From positions 619,867 through 683,866 of the forward strand of contig KB445795.1 in NCBI GenBank assembly GCA_000320605.2: 64,000 nt of DNA, written 5' to 3'. Position 1 is the first letter of the stretch; each line of letters opens with the position of its first letter. Made by a program: the position numbers and the translations under genes. Below the pieces are notes generated by a model that saw only the letters and a program-made list of their open reading frames with translations, ran no database searches and was not told where the DNA came from. Positions 1-11,487 of the stretch are shown one piece after another. Source of the stretch: Gelatoporia subvermispora B (taxonomy: Eukaryota; Basidiomycota; Agaricomycetes; Polyporales; Gelatoporiaceae).

Positions 1-1894
1 GGGAGATAGAGGAAGCCGTGGAAATGAAGACCCCAGTTCGTGAGTGGGACAAGGGGAAAGGCAAGGAGAGGGAGAACTCCGTGAGGAAGCGTAAAATGGG
101 AGAGGTTACCTTGGACGATGGGTACGCAAACAAGAAGCAGAGGGTTGCAGCGGCGTCACGTCGTGCTCCATGGCTTGCAGATGTAGGCTGGGAGGGCTGC
201 ACGAATGTGTCAGAGATGTATGTGCGTCCTCTGCTTGATTGCACGCGTATCATGTGTTGAAGATTTCCATGATAGGCTGCACCGCGACGTGGAAGGATTC
301 GTGCGGTACATTTCACCAACGCCACAAGAAGACGAGGTCCGCTCGTTAGTTGTAGAACTCATCAGACGCGCTATCACACGACAATTTCCAGATGCACAAG
401 TACTGCCGTTTGGTAGCTACGAGACCAAACTGTACCTACCCCTAGGGTGCGTGCCGAATAAAATGATGTGCCGGTAACTAACTGTTTACTTCAGGGACAT
501 CGATCTAGTCATACATTCCAATACGATGGCATACTCGGACAAGGAGAATGTTCTACGTGCTCTTGCAAACACTTTGCGACGCGCCGGAATCACAGACAAC
601 GTGAAGATCATTGCGAAGGCCAAGGTCCCCATCGTCAAGTTTGTCACTATACACGGACGCTTCTCTGTCGACATCAGCATCAACCAAGGGAACGGGGTTG
701 CCGCAGGGAAGATGATCAACCACTTCCTGTCCGAGCTACCTGCACTGCGCGCGCTCGTATTCGTCGTCAAGTCGTTCTTGAGCCAACGAAGCATGAACGA
801 GGTGTTCACAGGTGGACTAGGCAGCTACAGTATTGTATGTCTGGCAATTAGTTTCTTGCAACACCACCCCAAAATCCGGAGAGGAGAGATAGACCCATCG
901 AAAAACCTGGGTGTGCTGGTCATGGAGTTCTTCGAGCTGTACGGCTGTTATTTCAACTACGAAGAAGTCGGAATCTCAGTGCGGGATGGCGGTACCTATT
1001 TCAACAAAGCACGAAGAGGCTGGCGGGAATATAGGGAACCCAAACTACTATCTATAGAGGACCCTGGTGACCCTTGTAAGTATATGTTAACATTTGTACG
1101 TGCCAGCTGACTGACAACGAACTTAGCAAACGACATCTCGAGGGGCTCGTATGGTATCATGAAGGTCCGAGCGACCTTGGCCGGTGCACACAATATTATG
1201 CTCGCGGCGGCATATGTGCAAGCAGGGATTCTCAGTGCTCGCCGTGAAGGCCGCTATGTCAACCTTCGAGACATAAGTTCCTCGGAGGAGATGAGCATTC
1301 TGGCTAGCGTTATGGGTGTGACGCAGGAGGTATGTGATACACGCGTTCGGCTTTGTTTCAGTCAGCCTAATGTGTGCGCCGCTGCAGACGATCAACCATC
1401 GCCGAATGGTTCAGGATGTTCACGACAAGCGAGTGTTGCATCGCATGCTCGGCGTTACGCCTCAGGCTCCGCTCTTGCAGAGACTATCGTCCTCGGAACA
1501 ACCTAGCCGGTCGCGTGTGGAGGAGCAGGCAAGTGTGCGGTCAGCGTGGGAGGAGGCAGACATGGATATGTCGCCATCGGATAATGAAGAGCAAGACGAG
1601 GAAGATGAGAGCCGTTATGACATCGACACGCGCCGCCAGCCGCCGAGGAAGCGACGGAAGATGGGTAGAGAGTCGGATGTGCACACAGTGTTCATGACAG
1701 ACGACGACGATGTGGACGACCATATGTTGCAAGTTCACGGGATGGACGACGAGGGGCTGTCAGAAGAGGGGCAGGAGTATGATTTGTCGGCATCAGAGGA
1801 TGAGGAGTCTGGTGAGAGGGCAGAGAAGAGGGACAAGAAGAGGTCGTACTGGTTGTCGAAGGCGCTTGCAATGAATGGCAACGAAGATGACTGA
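1..1894 (+). CDS. TRF4: Trf4/Cid14-type non-canonical poly(A) polymerase, 5' partial
   Basis: Nuclear nucleotidyltransferase expected to act as the catalytic subunit of a TRAMP complex, adding short A tails that send RNA to the exosome. Exons by splice reading: <1-217, 276-446, 495-1075, 1127-1329, 1388-1894; introns are 48-58 nt and all keep frame. The N-terminal segment WLADVGWEGCTNVSEM leads into the helical entry of the family. The nucleotidyltransferase signature FGSYETKLYLPLG joins across an intron to DIDLVI, giving the G-S and D-x-D catalytic elements; a third acidic position lies in FSVDISIN. The PAP-associated region includes GGLGSYSIVCLAISFLQ. The C-terminal ~130 residues are acidic and Lys/Arg-rich. 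The frame is open to base 1, so the start lies outside the window. Family assignment is firm; TRAMP membership is inferred from orthology. Confidence 0.93.
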
Positions 1895-2177
1895 TAGTCA
1901 GTCTTTTGGATATCGAGTGAGCTGTAAGGGCCGTGTACTTTCGAACGACCTCGTTGTCATCGCCGTCGCCGCCGTCAGGAATGTAGTACTTTGGTGTCGG
2001 CAAGAGAATACGGGCGCCTGTTGTTTCTTGCGGTCGCTGTGTCGTTGAAAGTACGTCTCTCAGCTCCCTCTTCATCAACTATCACCATCTCTTTCGTTCC
2101 GCTCACATCTGGGTAAGCGCACCACTGCAGTCGCGGGTCGCTCGTGGTCGCCGTTCCTTACTTTCTCTTTCTTTATC

Positions 2178-4997
2178 ATGTAAGTTGCTGTAGTCCAGCG
2201 CATACTACTTACATCTGATCCCGGCTCGACGTGCAGGGCCACTGCACGCACACCCATCCCGCCCGTTAACCTTAAGGACCGCATAGCTGCGCTTCAGCAG
2301 CGAAATGCCGCTTCCAAGCCCACTGACCCCAAGGCACAGGCTGCAGCGAATTCGGCGCGCGCTGCAGGCACGCTAAAGGATAAGATCGCCACCTTCGAGA
2401 AGAAAGGTGCCGTTCCAGTACCGCGGGGAAGCTTTGGCATAGGAGCCCCACCAGTCGACGACGGCTCGACCAGGCGTCATGGGGAACTGTACGGCAATCG
2501 CGTACCAGGGCTTTCTCGTCCCATTGTCCCTCCCTCAACCAAGACCGTCCTCGACTCCCCTCCTGGTGGCAGGAAGCGATGTGTTTCCACTTCGCAGGTC
2601 GACTCCTCGCAATCAGACGTGGAAATTGTCTCAACCTCCGATGAGTCGATGGCAGAGGTGCAGGCATTTGTGCGGTCGTCACCCCGCCGCGCGTCCGTGT
2701 CAAGCAGGCATACGACACAGCGCAGCGTTTCTGATATCCTGCCCACACTCAGATCGTTCGAACCGGTTGAGGAGACCTTACCGGAGCACGACGCGCAGGA
2801 TGTAGCACCTATGATTGTGGTGTCGGAATCGACGGTGGCCGAAACAATACAGGATCTTCATACACTCGGGACTAATTCTTCATTGGACCCGGCACATTCC
2901 TCGAAGTCATCCGACGACACCCAGACGCCACAACTCGTCTCTGAGGACAGTGCCCAAAAGTTGACTCGAGAGCAACAACCTGCCATCGAGGAGGCGCATC
3001 AGATGGAAACTTCGGCCGAAAGCTCTCTATCTGTTGATGGTAGCTCTGCCTCGTCTCCGGGCGCTGCGAGTGCTGCTCAGTCGATGAGCGGTGCTCAGGG
3101 TGCGCAGGAGGAGGATGCGATGACACCGCAGCCATCGCCGTCAGGACTGGCTGCGGGGTCAACAGATGATATCTCTGAGGTTCCCGATGCAAGCTCAGTC
3201 TCCGTGGCAGACCGCACTTCCTACAGCAGCTCCAGCACAAAGGTGTCGACTCCCAACAGTGTCAAGGAGTTTTCCCTCATGCAGACTGCCACTATCCAAT
3301 ATCCCCGTTCCGAGAAGAGTGCAGACGCGCTGGCCGTCCTAGAGCCTCGCGACGCCATATCTCCACCTCCTAATCTCGCTGTGCTCATCCCGGACGCTCC
3401 GCCGACCCCAGTCGAGCGAGGCCTCGCGTATCTTGACGAGGCGGAGAACCCGGATCAGAGCCTCGCGCTTGATGCGCCAGAGGCCATCATAATCTCCGAG
3501 CCACCGCGTCATGTCTCTCCAACACTCATGCGTGCCAAGCTTGTGCCCGTTTCCCCCGTCACTTCTGCCTCCTCCGCGTCGCCTGTGTCCACGGCGTCGA
3601 CCTCTCGGGTGTCTTCCCAGGTACCCATCTCCCCAGTGTCTTCGACAGTCTCGCCCAGTGCGCCCTTCGTAGAGCCCGCACTCTCGCCTGCATCAGCGCC
3701 GCGATCTTTCCGTGCTGTCGTGCATGGAAAGGTGACCCAGGGCTCGGCCGCGTCTGCGTCACGGAGGTCCGTTAGTCCGAGCCCTCCAGCCCGTATTTTG
3801 GCACCTTTACTGGAGCCAGCTTCGCCTGGATTCGGCGACCTTGCATCACTCTTGGCAGATGCGGCGCTGCTCGAGCGGCAATTGTCCGGGCTTAGCACGC
3901 CAATGTTCCAGACGGAAGAACCTGCTTCCAACTCCGCTCCGAGAACAGAAGAAGAGAGATATGAGCCAGAGCCAGCCCCAGCCCCAGTGCTTGAGCAGGC
4001 ACCGCAGGCTAAGCCAGAGCCAGAGTGGAAGCCAGAGCCAGTGTTCGAACTCGGCCTGGAGCTCTTTGCGGAGCGGCCACAGCCATCACAGGAGCTGCCA
4101 GAGTCTGTAGATGGGCACGACTCAGACGCCTCGCTATCCTCCCTGGTGCAGGTCATCCCCTCCATTGTCTCGACGCCCCATCGTCTGCCAACTCCGCCGC
4201 CACTGTCACCGCCAGTGGCGACCCTGGACACTCACCCACTGCCTGAGACACCGCCACCCGTCCCACCCAAGAGCCCGCCACGATCGCGTTATTTCTCGGG
4301 TTTACTCCCGCGCAAGCTTAGTGCGGGTGCAATGCCTGGTGCATACCCACGGGATAGCGTGTGCTCGGAAATGTCCTCCGAGGACTCTGTTCTCGTTGCA
4401 ACGCCCCCATCGCCGCGGCAGGACATGCTCAGTTCAGATGCGAGCTCAGTGCGCAGCTCAACGCGCTCGTGGAAGATGGGCAAGAAGGGCCTTGCGCGTG
4501 CAACATCGTTCGCAGATCGGTTCTTACACAGGAAGGAGAGCAGCGCGAGGATGCCGCCGCTTCCACAACTGCATGGTGAGCACTAATTATTGCTATTCTT
4601 AGGCGGGAATGCTTAGTAAATATTGCTAGACGACGATGTGCACTTGTCACCGCATGCCATGCTTCCACGTACGCCTCCTTCCCCTACCCTCCTGCAGCCC
4701 ACCGTGCGACCACAGCAAGGCATGTCCGGCGCGCAGCGCCCGACATCCTGGGTCTCCGTTTCCTCCGTGAACTCCGTCGTGGGGCCCAATGGCGAGATCC
4801 TCGATAGTGAGCTATTCGACGCATTCCCCTCCGTCCCAGACAGCATGCCTTCCGCCCCTGCATATTTCCCTCCGTCTGCCCAACCCTCTTCCTATTCATC
4901 GCCCGCAGATCACCTGGGCATGTCTCATCACGTCTCCAGGGCTGCCACTCTTCCCGCCCGCTCTGACCACCCGAAGCAGCGCTCCGGTCTGTTCTGA
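2178..4997 (+). CDS. Ser/Pro-rich protein of unknown function with conserved N-terminal LKD repeats
   Basis: I do not recognise a named family. Exons: 2178-2179, 2237-4575, 4630-4997; 902 residues. The start codon is split: AT at 2178-2179, a 57-nt intron with GTAAGT donor and GCAG acceptor, then G at 2237. Removing the intron gives MATARTPIPPVNLKDRIAAL in frame with the long exon. Residues 13-20 (LKDRIAAL) and 47-54 (LKDKIATF) are similar short repeats, followed by a less biased stretch around VPVPRGSFG and LYGNRV. The rest is low complexity: Ser/Ala/Pro, a Pro-Glu repeat near 3960-4050, and PxxP runs near 4250-4275 that could bind SH3 domains. The second intron (4576-4629) joins the C-terminal 122 residues. 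No membrane segment is visible. A cytoskeletal scaffold is possible but only a guess. It is convergent with the CENP-C gene. Confidence 0.8.
2180..2236 (+). other. Intron that splits the start codon
   Basis: A 57-nt intron with donor GTAAGT at 2180 and acceptor GCAG ending at 2236. Its first base is the G of the genomic ATG at 2178-2180. After splicing a new ATG forms from AT plus the G at 2237 and opens the 902-residue frame. Unspliced RNA would read ATG TAA, an immediate stop, so translation needs splicing. Confidence 0.75.
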
Positions 4998-5339
4998 GGG
5001 CGGGCTTTCGTATTCCACAGAGTCGCATCTGATCAAGTCTAACGCGTCTTTCCCCCTTTCGTTATGTATATAGCTTTCGTCCTGCAGTTTTGGTTTCACG
5101 TGTCGCCGTTCCCTTCGCACTGCTTTCGTCATCGGAATCTTAGTCACTCTGGATGTAATGCCACATCTCTCAAATCTTAGGACAAGGGCCTCTCCACTTA
5201 CTTTGCACCACTAGTTTCTGCAATTTCGCGTCGCGACGAATGATCCTACATAGTAAACAAGTGTGAGACCGACCACGTAGGTATCGGGAGTTGTAGATGC
5301 GCATCCAAGGTTGTCCATCAAAATTTACATCATGTTACA
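4998..5339. other. Short convergent intergenic region
   Basis: 342 bases between the 3' ends of the Ser/Pro-rich gene (+) and the CENP-C gene (-). It should hold both 3' UTRs. I see no further gene or clear terminator motif. Confidence 0.6.
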
Positions 5340-7487
5340 TCAAGCTCTTGTTGAAGTGACCCTCCTCAATGCGGCTGGATTCTCCTCGCGACTCATAGAC
5401 CTAGGAGGAACAGGACCAGCGGACAACCGTTCCCCTGACTCGCGTGCATGCGACTGGGACCGCCGAACGACGGTTGGCGAGTCTTCGTCTTCGCCTTCGA
5501 CGACTTTCCGCGCTTGTGCGAAGAAGAGCTTCGCGTCTCGGTCCGAGATGTTCTGAATCCAGTATATATTACCTTGGGACCCATAGAGTCAGTTAGATAG
5601 AAGCGAGAAGCGAGAGGTCAAGGAGCCAACCTCTCGGAACCATGAGCATGCCACCGGTTGCGATTACGAAAGTTTCTTTGTGCACTTTGCAGCTGACTGC
5701 GCCTTCCACGACATAGAATACCTGTTAGAACATCAGGCGCCGCAGATGCAATACAGATCTCTACAGAGCGTACAAATGTGTTGTCCTTTGTGCTCTTTGT
5801 AGGTTTTTGACGACCCGGCGGGATCGTCAGCATGCCCGCCGCAACGAAGTCGCCGTCACTGAAGATCTTCTCAAACAGGAAGTCCTCATTCAGTGCCCAA
5901 CGTTGGTTCACCATATTCGCAGTATATGCCAATCCTATGGCGTCGCGTTAGATTACAGAGTACTAAATGATACGTGCAGTCGTGACGTACGTCTCCTGAT
6001 GACCTCTTGACTGTCGTAATCGATACATTCGCCGTCCGGGACGGTGTCATCGTCCCAGCCTTCCTCTGGATTATAGACAAGACCATCTGGATCAACTTCT
6101 ACAGTTTTGCTCTTGCTTCGACCACGCCGCTTGATAGCCTTGCGATATTTCGCGCCAAGAGGTTTAGGCTCTTCTCTCGGGATTCGGCGAATTTCTTTGA
6201 TGACAGGGACGACGACATTATCGGCCTCTCGCTGCGCATACACTGCTCGTTCCTGACGCCACCATTCAAGGGGTGCATAGCGCACACGCTTTCCTCGACG
6301 AAGGCCACTATCATCATCGTCCTGGTTGAAATCAGTGATGACTGGGACTTACTGTTAGACCAGATAATGTCAGTAACGTAGAACAGACAGACCTTCACGA
6401 AGGACATTCTCCTTGCGCGACTTTGCCCGAGGCTTTTTCGCAGGCTTCTCCCCTTGCTCGGCGTTCTCGTCCGTCTGTGCTTGGGTTCGCCCCTTAGCCT
6501 TCTTCGGAGGGCGACCGCGTTTCTTGGGCTGCTCCTCGACCTGGACTTCCTCTGCCATCGGCTGGAGTTCATCTTCAACCATATCTTGGCCAAAGTCGTG
6601 GTCAAAGTTATCTTGCGGAAGATCGTCCTCGAGAGCACGCTGCTTTCCCTTGTTTCGAGAGACTGGGGATACGTCGACAGACATAGCATTCTCGACCTGG
6701 TCCTCTTCCTCGTCGTCTTGGGCCATTTGTGCGAAACTCGTCCGGCGAGACAGCGCCACGCTCTTCTTTTGCGACTGTGGCTCTGGAGGGGGCGAGTACA
6801 CGGGTTCGTTGTCACTGTCGTCATCCATCTCATAGTTGAAGCCAGTGGAAACGTCGTTCATGCGATCGTCACCGTCGCCCATATGCACATCGTCGTCAGC
6901 ATCTTGGGTAGCAAACAACTTTGACAGACGAGAAGGACCAGGGGAGCGTCCCCGAGTAAGAGAACGTTGGGCTGCCACAGAAGTCGGTGAAGCTCGGGGA
7001 GAAGGCACCTGGTCGAAGTCCACGTCGGACGAATGCGGTACCGGTCGGGATGATGACCCAACCCGCTGCACGCTCGAAGTGATCTGTGATATACGTGCGT
7101 TGGCAAAGTATGCCGAAGGACTATTAGGATTGCCTCCAGGACGCGCATATATGCATCAGGGGGTTATCTGGGCAGGGACGGGACATAGACACGCTCACTT
7201 TCCTCCAACTCCATGTCCATTTCCCCATCCTCGTCATAGATGTCTGCTTCCACCACAGGTGTCTTCATGATGCGCTTTCTTCGTGCGCCCTGCACTCTGG
7301 GAGGTGTGCGTTGGTCGGCCTGGCCAATCACCTGTTCGAAGGGTTCGAATTCGTCCGATTTATGGTCAACATATTCCACCACGATTCCGGTTTTCTTGCC
7401 ATGTTGGAGGTCGTCCGCACGATATGGAATGTACTTCTGTGGGCCACGACGGACGCCAATGCTGCTCTTACGGGTAGACGCAGGCAT
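5340..7487 (-). CDS. MIF2: CENP-C / Mif2 inner kinetochore protein
   Basis: Centromere protein that links CENP-A nucleosomes to the outer kinetochore. Exons on the minus strand: 7487-7199, 7133-6393, 6341-5991, 5934-5774, 5721-5631, 5572-5340; five introns of 51-65 nt; 621 residues. The N-terminus RKSSIGVRRGPQKYIPYRA matches the Mif2 N-terminal block. A Ser/Asp-rich middle carries an AT-hook-like KKRGRPPKKAKGR near residue 315. The CENP-C motif reads GLRRGKRVRYAPLEWWR near residue 365, with the Arg and paired Trp that contact histones. The C-terminal cupin dimerisation domain begins near RWALNEDFLFEKIF and continues through FVAAGMLTIPPG, FYVVEGAVSC and NIYWIQNISDRDAKLFF. All family parts are present and in order. 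The donors at 6392 (GTCTGT) and 5630 (GTTGGC) are weak but are needed to keep frame. Confidence 0.95.
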
Positions 7488-10400
7488 GACGGACTATTAA
7501 GACGACCTGAACGCGGTGGCCGCCACAGCGCGTCGGCGTCGCGAACAAATATTTGGTTCGCTCTTTTCACGTGACATGCGGTGCCTAGCGCATCCTGTCT
7601 CGACTCCCAACAGGGATCCAGCCATCTACCGTCAGCGACCAACTATATTCAGAGAGAGTTGCTGCGCTCTTATGCGGCTCATATTTTCTTTGGACATCTT
7701 CCGGGTTGCAAGTTGCAAGTTGCAAGTACCCAAATAACTGTCCTTCCGCCAACCGAGTTTCGCTTGTTTGCTTGAAAACGCGGCGATGTCAAACGGTTGT
7801 TCGTCAACGCGTTGTGTCTGGACCTCTTTATTCAGAGAGGCAAATAAGATACTCTACACATAATTGCCGATGTGATCTCGTGATTGGAGCAAGCCTCGGC
7901 GAAACGTTCGCTCACGCATGAGCAGCAGTGATTTGACGCGCATCTAAAGTTTTAAGTTCATAGTGTATCCTAGTATGACCTTGAGATCGATTGTGGTGCC
8001 TTGACGGGCACGTCTACGCTCATCGAGATCTCTATAGGAAGTTTTAGTAAGTGAGAATAGGCATGCTAGTCTGATGGGAACGGATCGGTAAGATTCTGAC
8101 CTCGACAGCCTACAGTCTTGAGTCAGGGATGCCATATAAGTGTCTTGTTGGGAAGTCTAATTGTCCACACAGACGTCCCATCACTCTCTTCGATTTAGAG
8201 TTTGAGTACGGGAGACGCCGCACACACAACCAGAGGACTTCCTAGACGCTCCAACATACTAAGTCCTTGCTGTAAGTTCTCATCTTGCGTAATCCTTCGA
8301 ATTTGCTGTCTAGGCCACTCAATCACACTCCGGATTCCATGAACACATTCGAACTCCACTTTCTGTGATGCTAAGTTTCCAGTACGCCTGCATCGGCCCC
8401 ATTGATACCCCAGCTATGCGGGTGACCTTCCGCGAAGTGATTATCAAGGGTCATGGACTGCCTCGATCCGAACTATGTTCCAGAACGCTCATCCCAGATT
8501 CAGGAGAGATTCCTTCGATGTGTCAGGAGGATGTTTTCGAGGTGGCGCATGTGGATCACCAAGTAGAAAGGTCTGCGTGTCATTGTTTTGACTGATGGCG
8601 TAGGACATGTCGCCTGCACCCAGGTTACATCAATCAAGTTCGCTCCTCCCGCGCCATGCTTCTTCAGAAGTATGTTCGCATCTATGCAGTGCCCTCTCAT
8701 CTTCTGAACCAGGCTCCTTATCGAACGCATTCGACCTCTATAGCTTCTAGGCTGGTTCGCTGTGACAGAATTGTCACCGAAAGAGTCGCCGTGACCCGAC
8801 TGTGACATTGAACTTCGACGTTGCCGCTGCAGGTATCGACGGTTGATAACACTGCACTCGGAACATACCACCTGCCTTCAGTCTCAGGCATCAAAATATG
8901 AAGGGAGGAGACAGACCGTACAGAACTATCGAGAATCTTCGTGATTCTTCAATTGAAGCCGTCCTGACGCAACTTGGAATCTGGATGACCCATTTCACGA
9001 ATCACGCGCCACGGCCCTTCCTGCGAATAGCTCTGCGACACCAACATCGACCGCAAATGCGAAGTAAGAAGCGAACATGATGCACAGTTAGGTATGAAGT
9101 GAGTGGATGGTGCATGCTCAGTGGGGCAACACGAAGACAAGCGACGTCACCGTGGAATGGGTCTCATCGTAACGACTCAACGAGACCACGCCATCGTCTC
9201 CCCCCAACGTATACTTAATGGTGTATGAAGGCCGCTGGTGTTCTTCCTGAGATATCGGGTTTCCGTTCTTCTTGTGCATAACACAAGTCGCAATCCAGAG
9301 GACGAACACCAAGAAGGCCAGCAGAGGGGAAATGTCCAAGAGCTACACGGCCACCACAAATGCCGCATGGACGTCACAGCTTCTTGGTAGACACAGAGTT
9401 GAAAGGATAAGAGTAATGAAAAACAGTGAATAATATCTGCTAGTTGGCGGTCTTCCACCAAGACATTGACAAAGTCGAAAGTCAGTGATGGCTGGACCAT
9501 TGTCGCATCGGTAATTGACTGCCATGAACTGACGGAAAGCGGCGAACACCGGTCCCGCGCACAGACATAGTATGAGTGAAGAAGGTTGAGCAAAAATCAA
9601 ACGGAGTCTTCGTAGCCGAATAGTGTGGGTTGGAGCTCACCACCCCCGCCACATTCGCTGAGTCGTCGCTTGTCGTCGGAGTCTCGCAAGTTACTGTCCC
9701 ACGGTCCCCTCTCTCGTTGCGCTAACTTCGGTGCACAGAAGCCTCAACGGAGCTCTGTGCTACATCTTTCGGTCCATGTGTTATTCTGAGCCGCAGATAT
9801 TTGACCAAGCTCCCGGTCACCTAGCTCTCCGCCTGCGCAACCAACCACGGACCGCATTACTCCACGGTGACTAACCGCAGTGCCCCAAGTTGCTATCGAC
9901 GCCACTATCGGTTTAGGTGAGCTGATCCCTTGGATTCTTCGGCATCTTCCTGCTCGTCATCTCTGCGACCAGACCTTGCTTGCCGTTAAGGCGACCCTGC
10001 AGGCTCGAACGGCGTGCTCGGCCGGTGCTTGTCCATGTCGCCGTTGTTGCACAAATCTACCAGAATGGATGGTACGAGCCCTTCTCTTGGGTCATGCCGG
10101 CCTCGCGACTTGCATGCCAGTGGTGTCTCGCAGCATGCGTTCCTCAACGGCAGATAGAGCAGCGCCAACGTCGCCGTGTTGTCATCATCCGCCAAATCCG
10201 CGCATCTACAGGCAATTTACATAACGTAGCCCAGTCGCTGTCGGACTCTTCGCCGCATTGGAATTTTTTGGCTAGTCCAGCTCATTCCTATTTCCGCTCG
10301 AGTGCATTGGGGCTTTGTCAAAAAGTCTGTATTCGGTTAAAACCTCTGAATTGCAACTTTGTGCTGCAGAATTATTTTCCGTTGACGCACATCGTCCTGC

Positions 10401-10638
10401 CGGGCACCTGTAAGATATTGCAGTCTCCGGGGGTTCTGTTCACTGGTATTTTATGACCAGCGGAATGGAAGCTACACGAAATGATACCGGATATCCGATA
10501 GCGGTTCAGCAGGCATTACACTGGCGAACGAAAGGGTTCATTAGTTGCTTGTACACTACGTGAAGTATCATGTACCTGCCTTCGGCAGTTTGATTGGTAG
10601 CAGTACCCTTCGTGATGCAGGCACATTTGTCCTTCCGT
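7488..10638. other. Gene-poor region with no supported gene
   Basis: 3.15 kb. The first ~250 bases upstream of 7487 should be the CENP-C promoter and include a CACGTGAC E-box-like site near 7569. A perfect three-copy GTTGCAA repeat lies at 7705-7725. Short open segments occur, for example a membrane-like minus-strand stretch around 9120-9600 (LLAFLVFVLWIATCVMH), but I could not join them into one gene and no family is recognisable. They may be decayed coding sequence. Confidence 0.5.
7705..7725. repeat. Three-copy tandem heptamer repeat
   Basis: Three perfect head-to-tail copies of GTTGCAA (21 bases), followed by GTA. It lies ~220 bases upstream of the CENP-C start codon. Too short for a transposon; it could be replication slippage or a small cluster of binding sites. 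Confidence 0.8.
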
Positions 10639-11196
10639 TCAGTCGACGAGCATTCTGACTCCCTCTCTAGTAAGTTGGCCCGACTGCCTATTCTCCTCGC
10701 TTTGCTCCTTCTTGACACCCTCTCCGCAGTACGCTCGCATGCGGATGACACTGCCGGCGACACCTTGATCCACGATTCTACCGACTGCGTCCCAAGATCT
10801 CCCCGACGGCCCCCCTGGTTCTAGCCCCGCTATTTCTGTCGACGTAGGATCTAGGCCCCCACCACGCGTCCACAAAATTCTCTCTGATCCTACTGGCATT
10901 GCAGCGAAGTCAATGTCGATGTGCATGAGATCGATCACGATGATGAAGCCTTCGCCTTCCCTGAGTAACGCCTGGTTCTCTGCGCTCGCGATCCATTCAT
11001 TATGCGCTCCGACGCTCGCCCATCCGGATATAAGGTATATCTCGTTTGACGCACTTGTGCTATCGAAAAACAGAACCGGATACCCGGACCATTTGGCTTG
11101 GCATGTGCCTGCCTTGCGGAGAAATTCACGGATGGTTGGCAATTTCGGATTATAGGGATTTGTGAGGCCTAGAACGGCGAGTTCAGTAACGGGCAT
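10639..11196 (-). CDS. Putative dimeric alpha/beta-barrel (ABM-like) protein
   Basis: Single-exon gene of 185 residues, counted from the first ATG (11196-11194). The stretch EIYLISGWASVGAHNEWIAS followed by NQALL resembles the core of small fungal ABM-type alpha/beta-barrel proteins, where a Trp-containing strand is followed by a helix. These domains occur in small monooxygenases and stress-related proteins; no catalytic residue can be fixed here, so no reaction is claimed. There is no signal peptide or membrane segment. The last ~35 residues are charged (GEGVKKEQSEENRQ) and could come from reading into an unrecognised intron. It lies alone between a gene-poor block and the AP-2 mu gene. Confidence 0.6.
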   Translation of the reverse strand: MPVTELAVLGLTNPYNPKLPTIREFLRKAGTCQAKWSGYPVLFFDSTSASNEIYLISGWASVGAHNEWIASAENQALLREGEGFIIVIDLMHIDIDFAAMPVGSERILWTRGGGLDPTSTEIAGLEPGGPSGRSWDAVGRIVDQGVAGSVIRMRAYCGEGVKKEQSEENRQSGQLTREGVRMLVD

Positions 11197-11487
11197 GTCT
11201 GTCACTTTTGAGTGAGGAACAAGACACGGGAGGGTAGCGACCCGGTATAAGGAAGAAGGGACACGTCAGCTGTGGTGTATCACTTCGATATCTCCCCTTA
11301 TACCGCTTGTGGCGCTAGGTTCCAAAAGAAGAAATTCCTTAAAGATTCAGTGCGCTATATACACGAGTCGATATACTCCCCCAGTGCAGAGAGAAAATCC
11401 GAAAAATAAATAAATAGGAATGGATGCCGATAACTGTGACTTCCACTCAACTGCCGCTCCCCAATCACTGTTAGTTATTACGTCCAA

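Noticed and set aside
3509..4231. 240-codon minus-strand open stretch
   Set aside because: Ser/Gly/Asp-rich antisense shadow of the low-complexity region of the gene at 2178-4997.
9118..9600. Possible membrane protein gene on the minus strand
   Set aside because: Hydrophobic pieces exist in two frames, but no intron set joins them and no start is clear. Left inside the gene-poor region.
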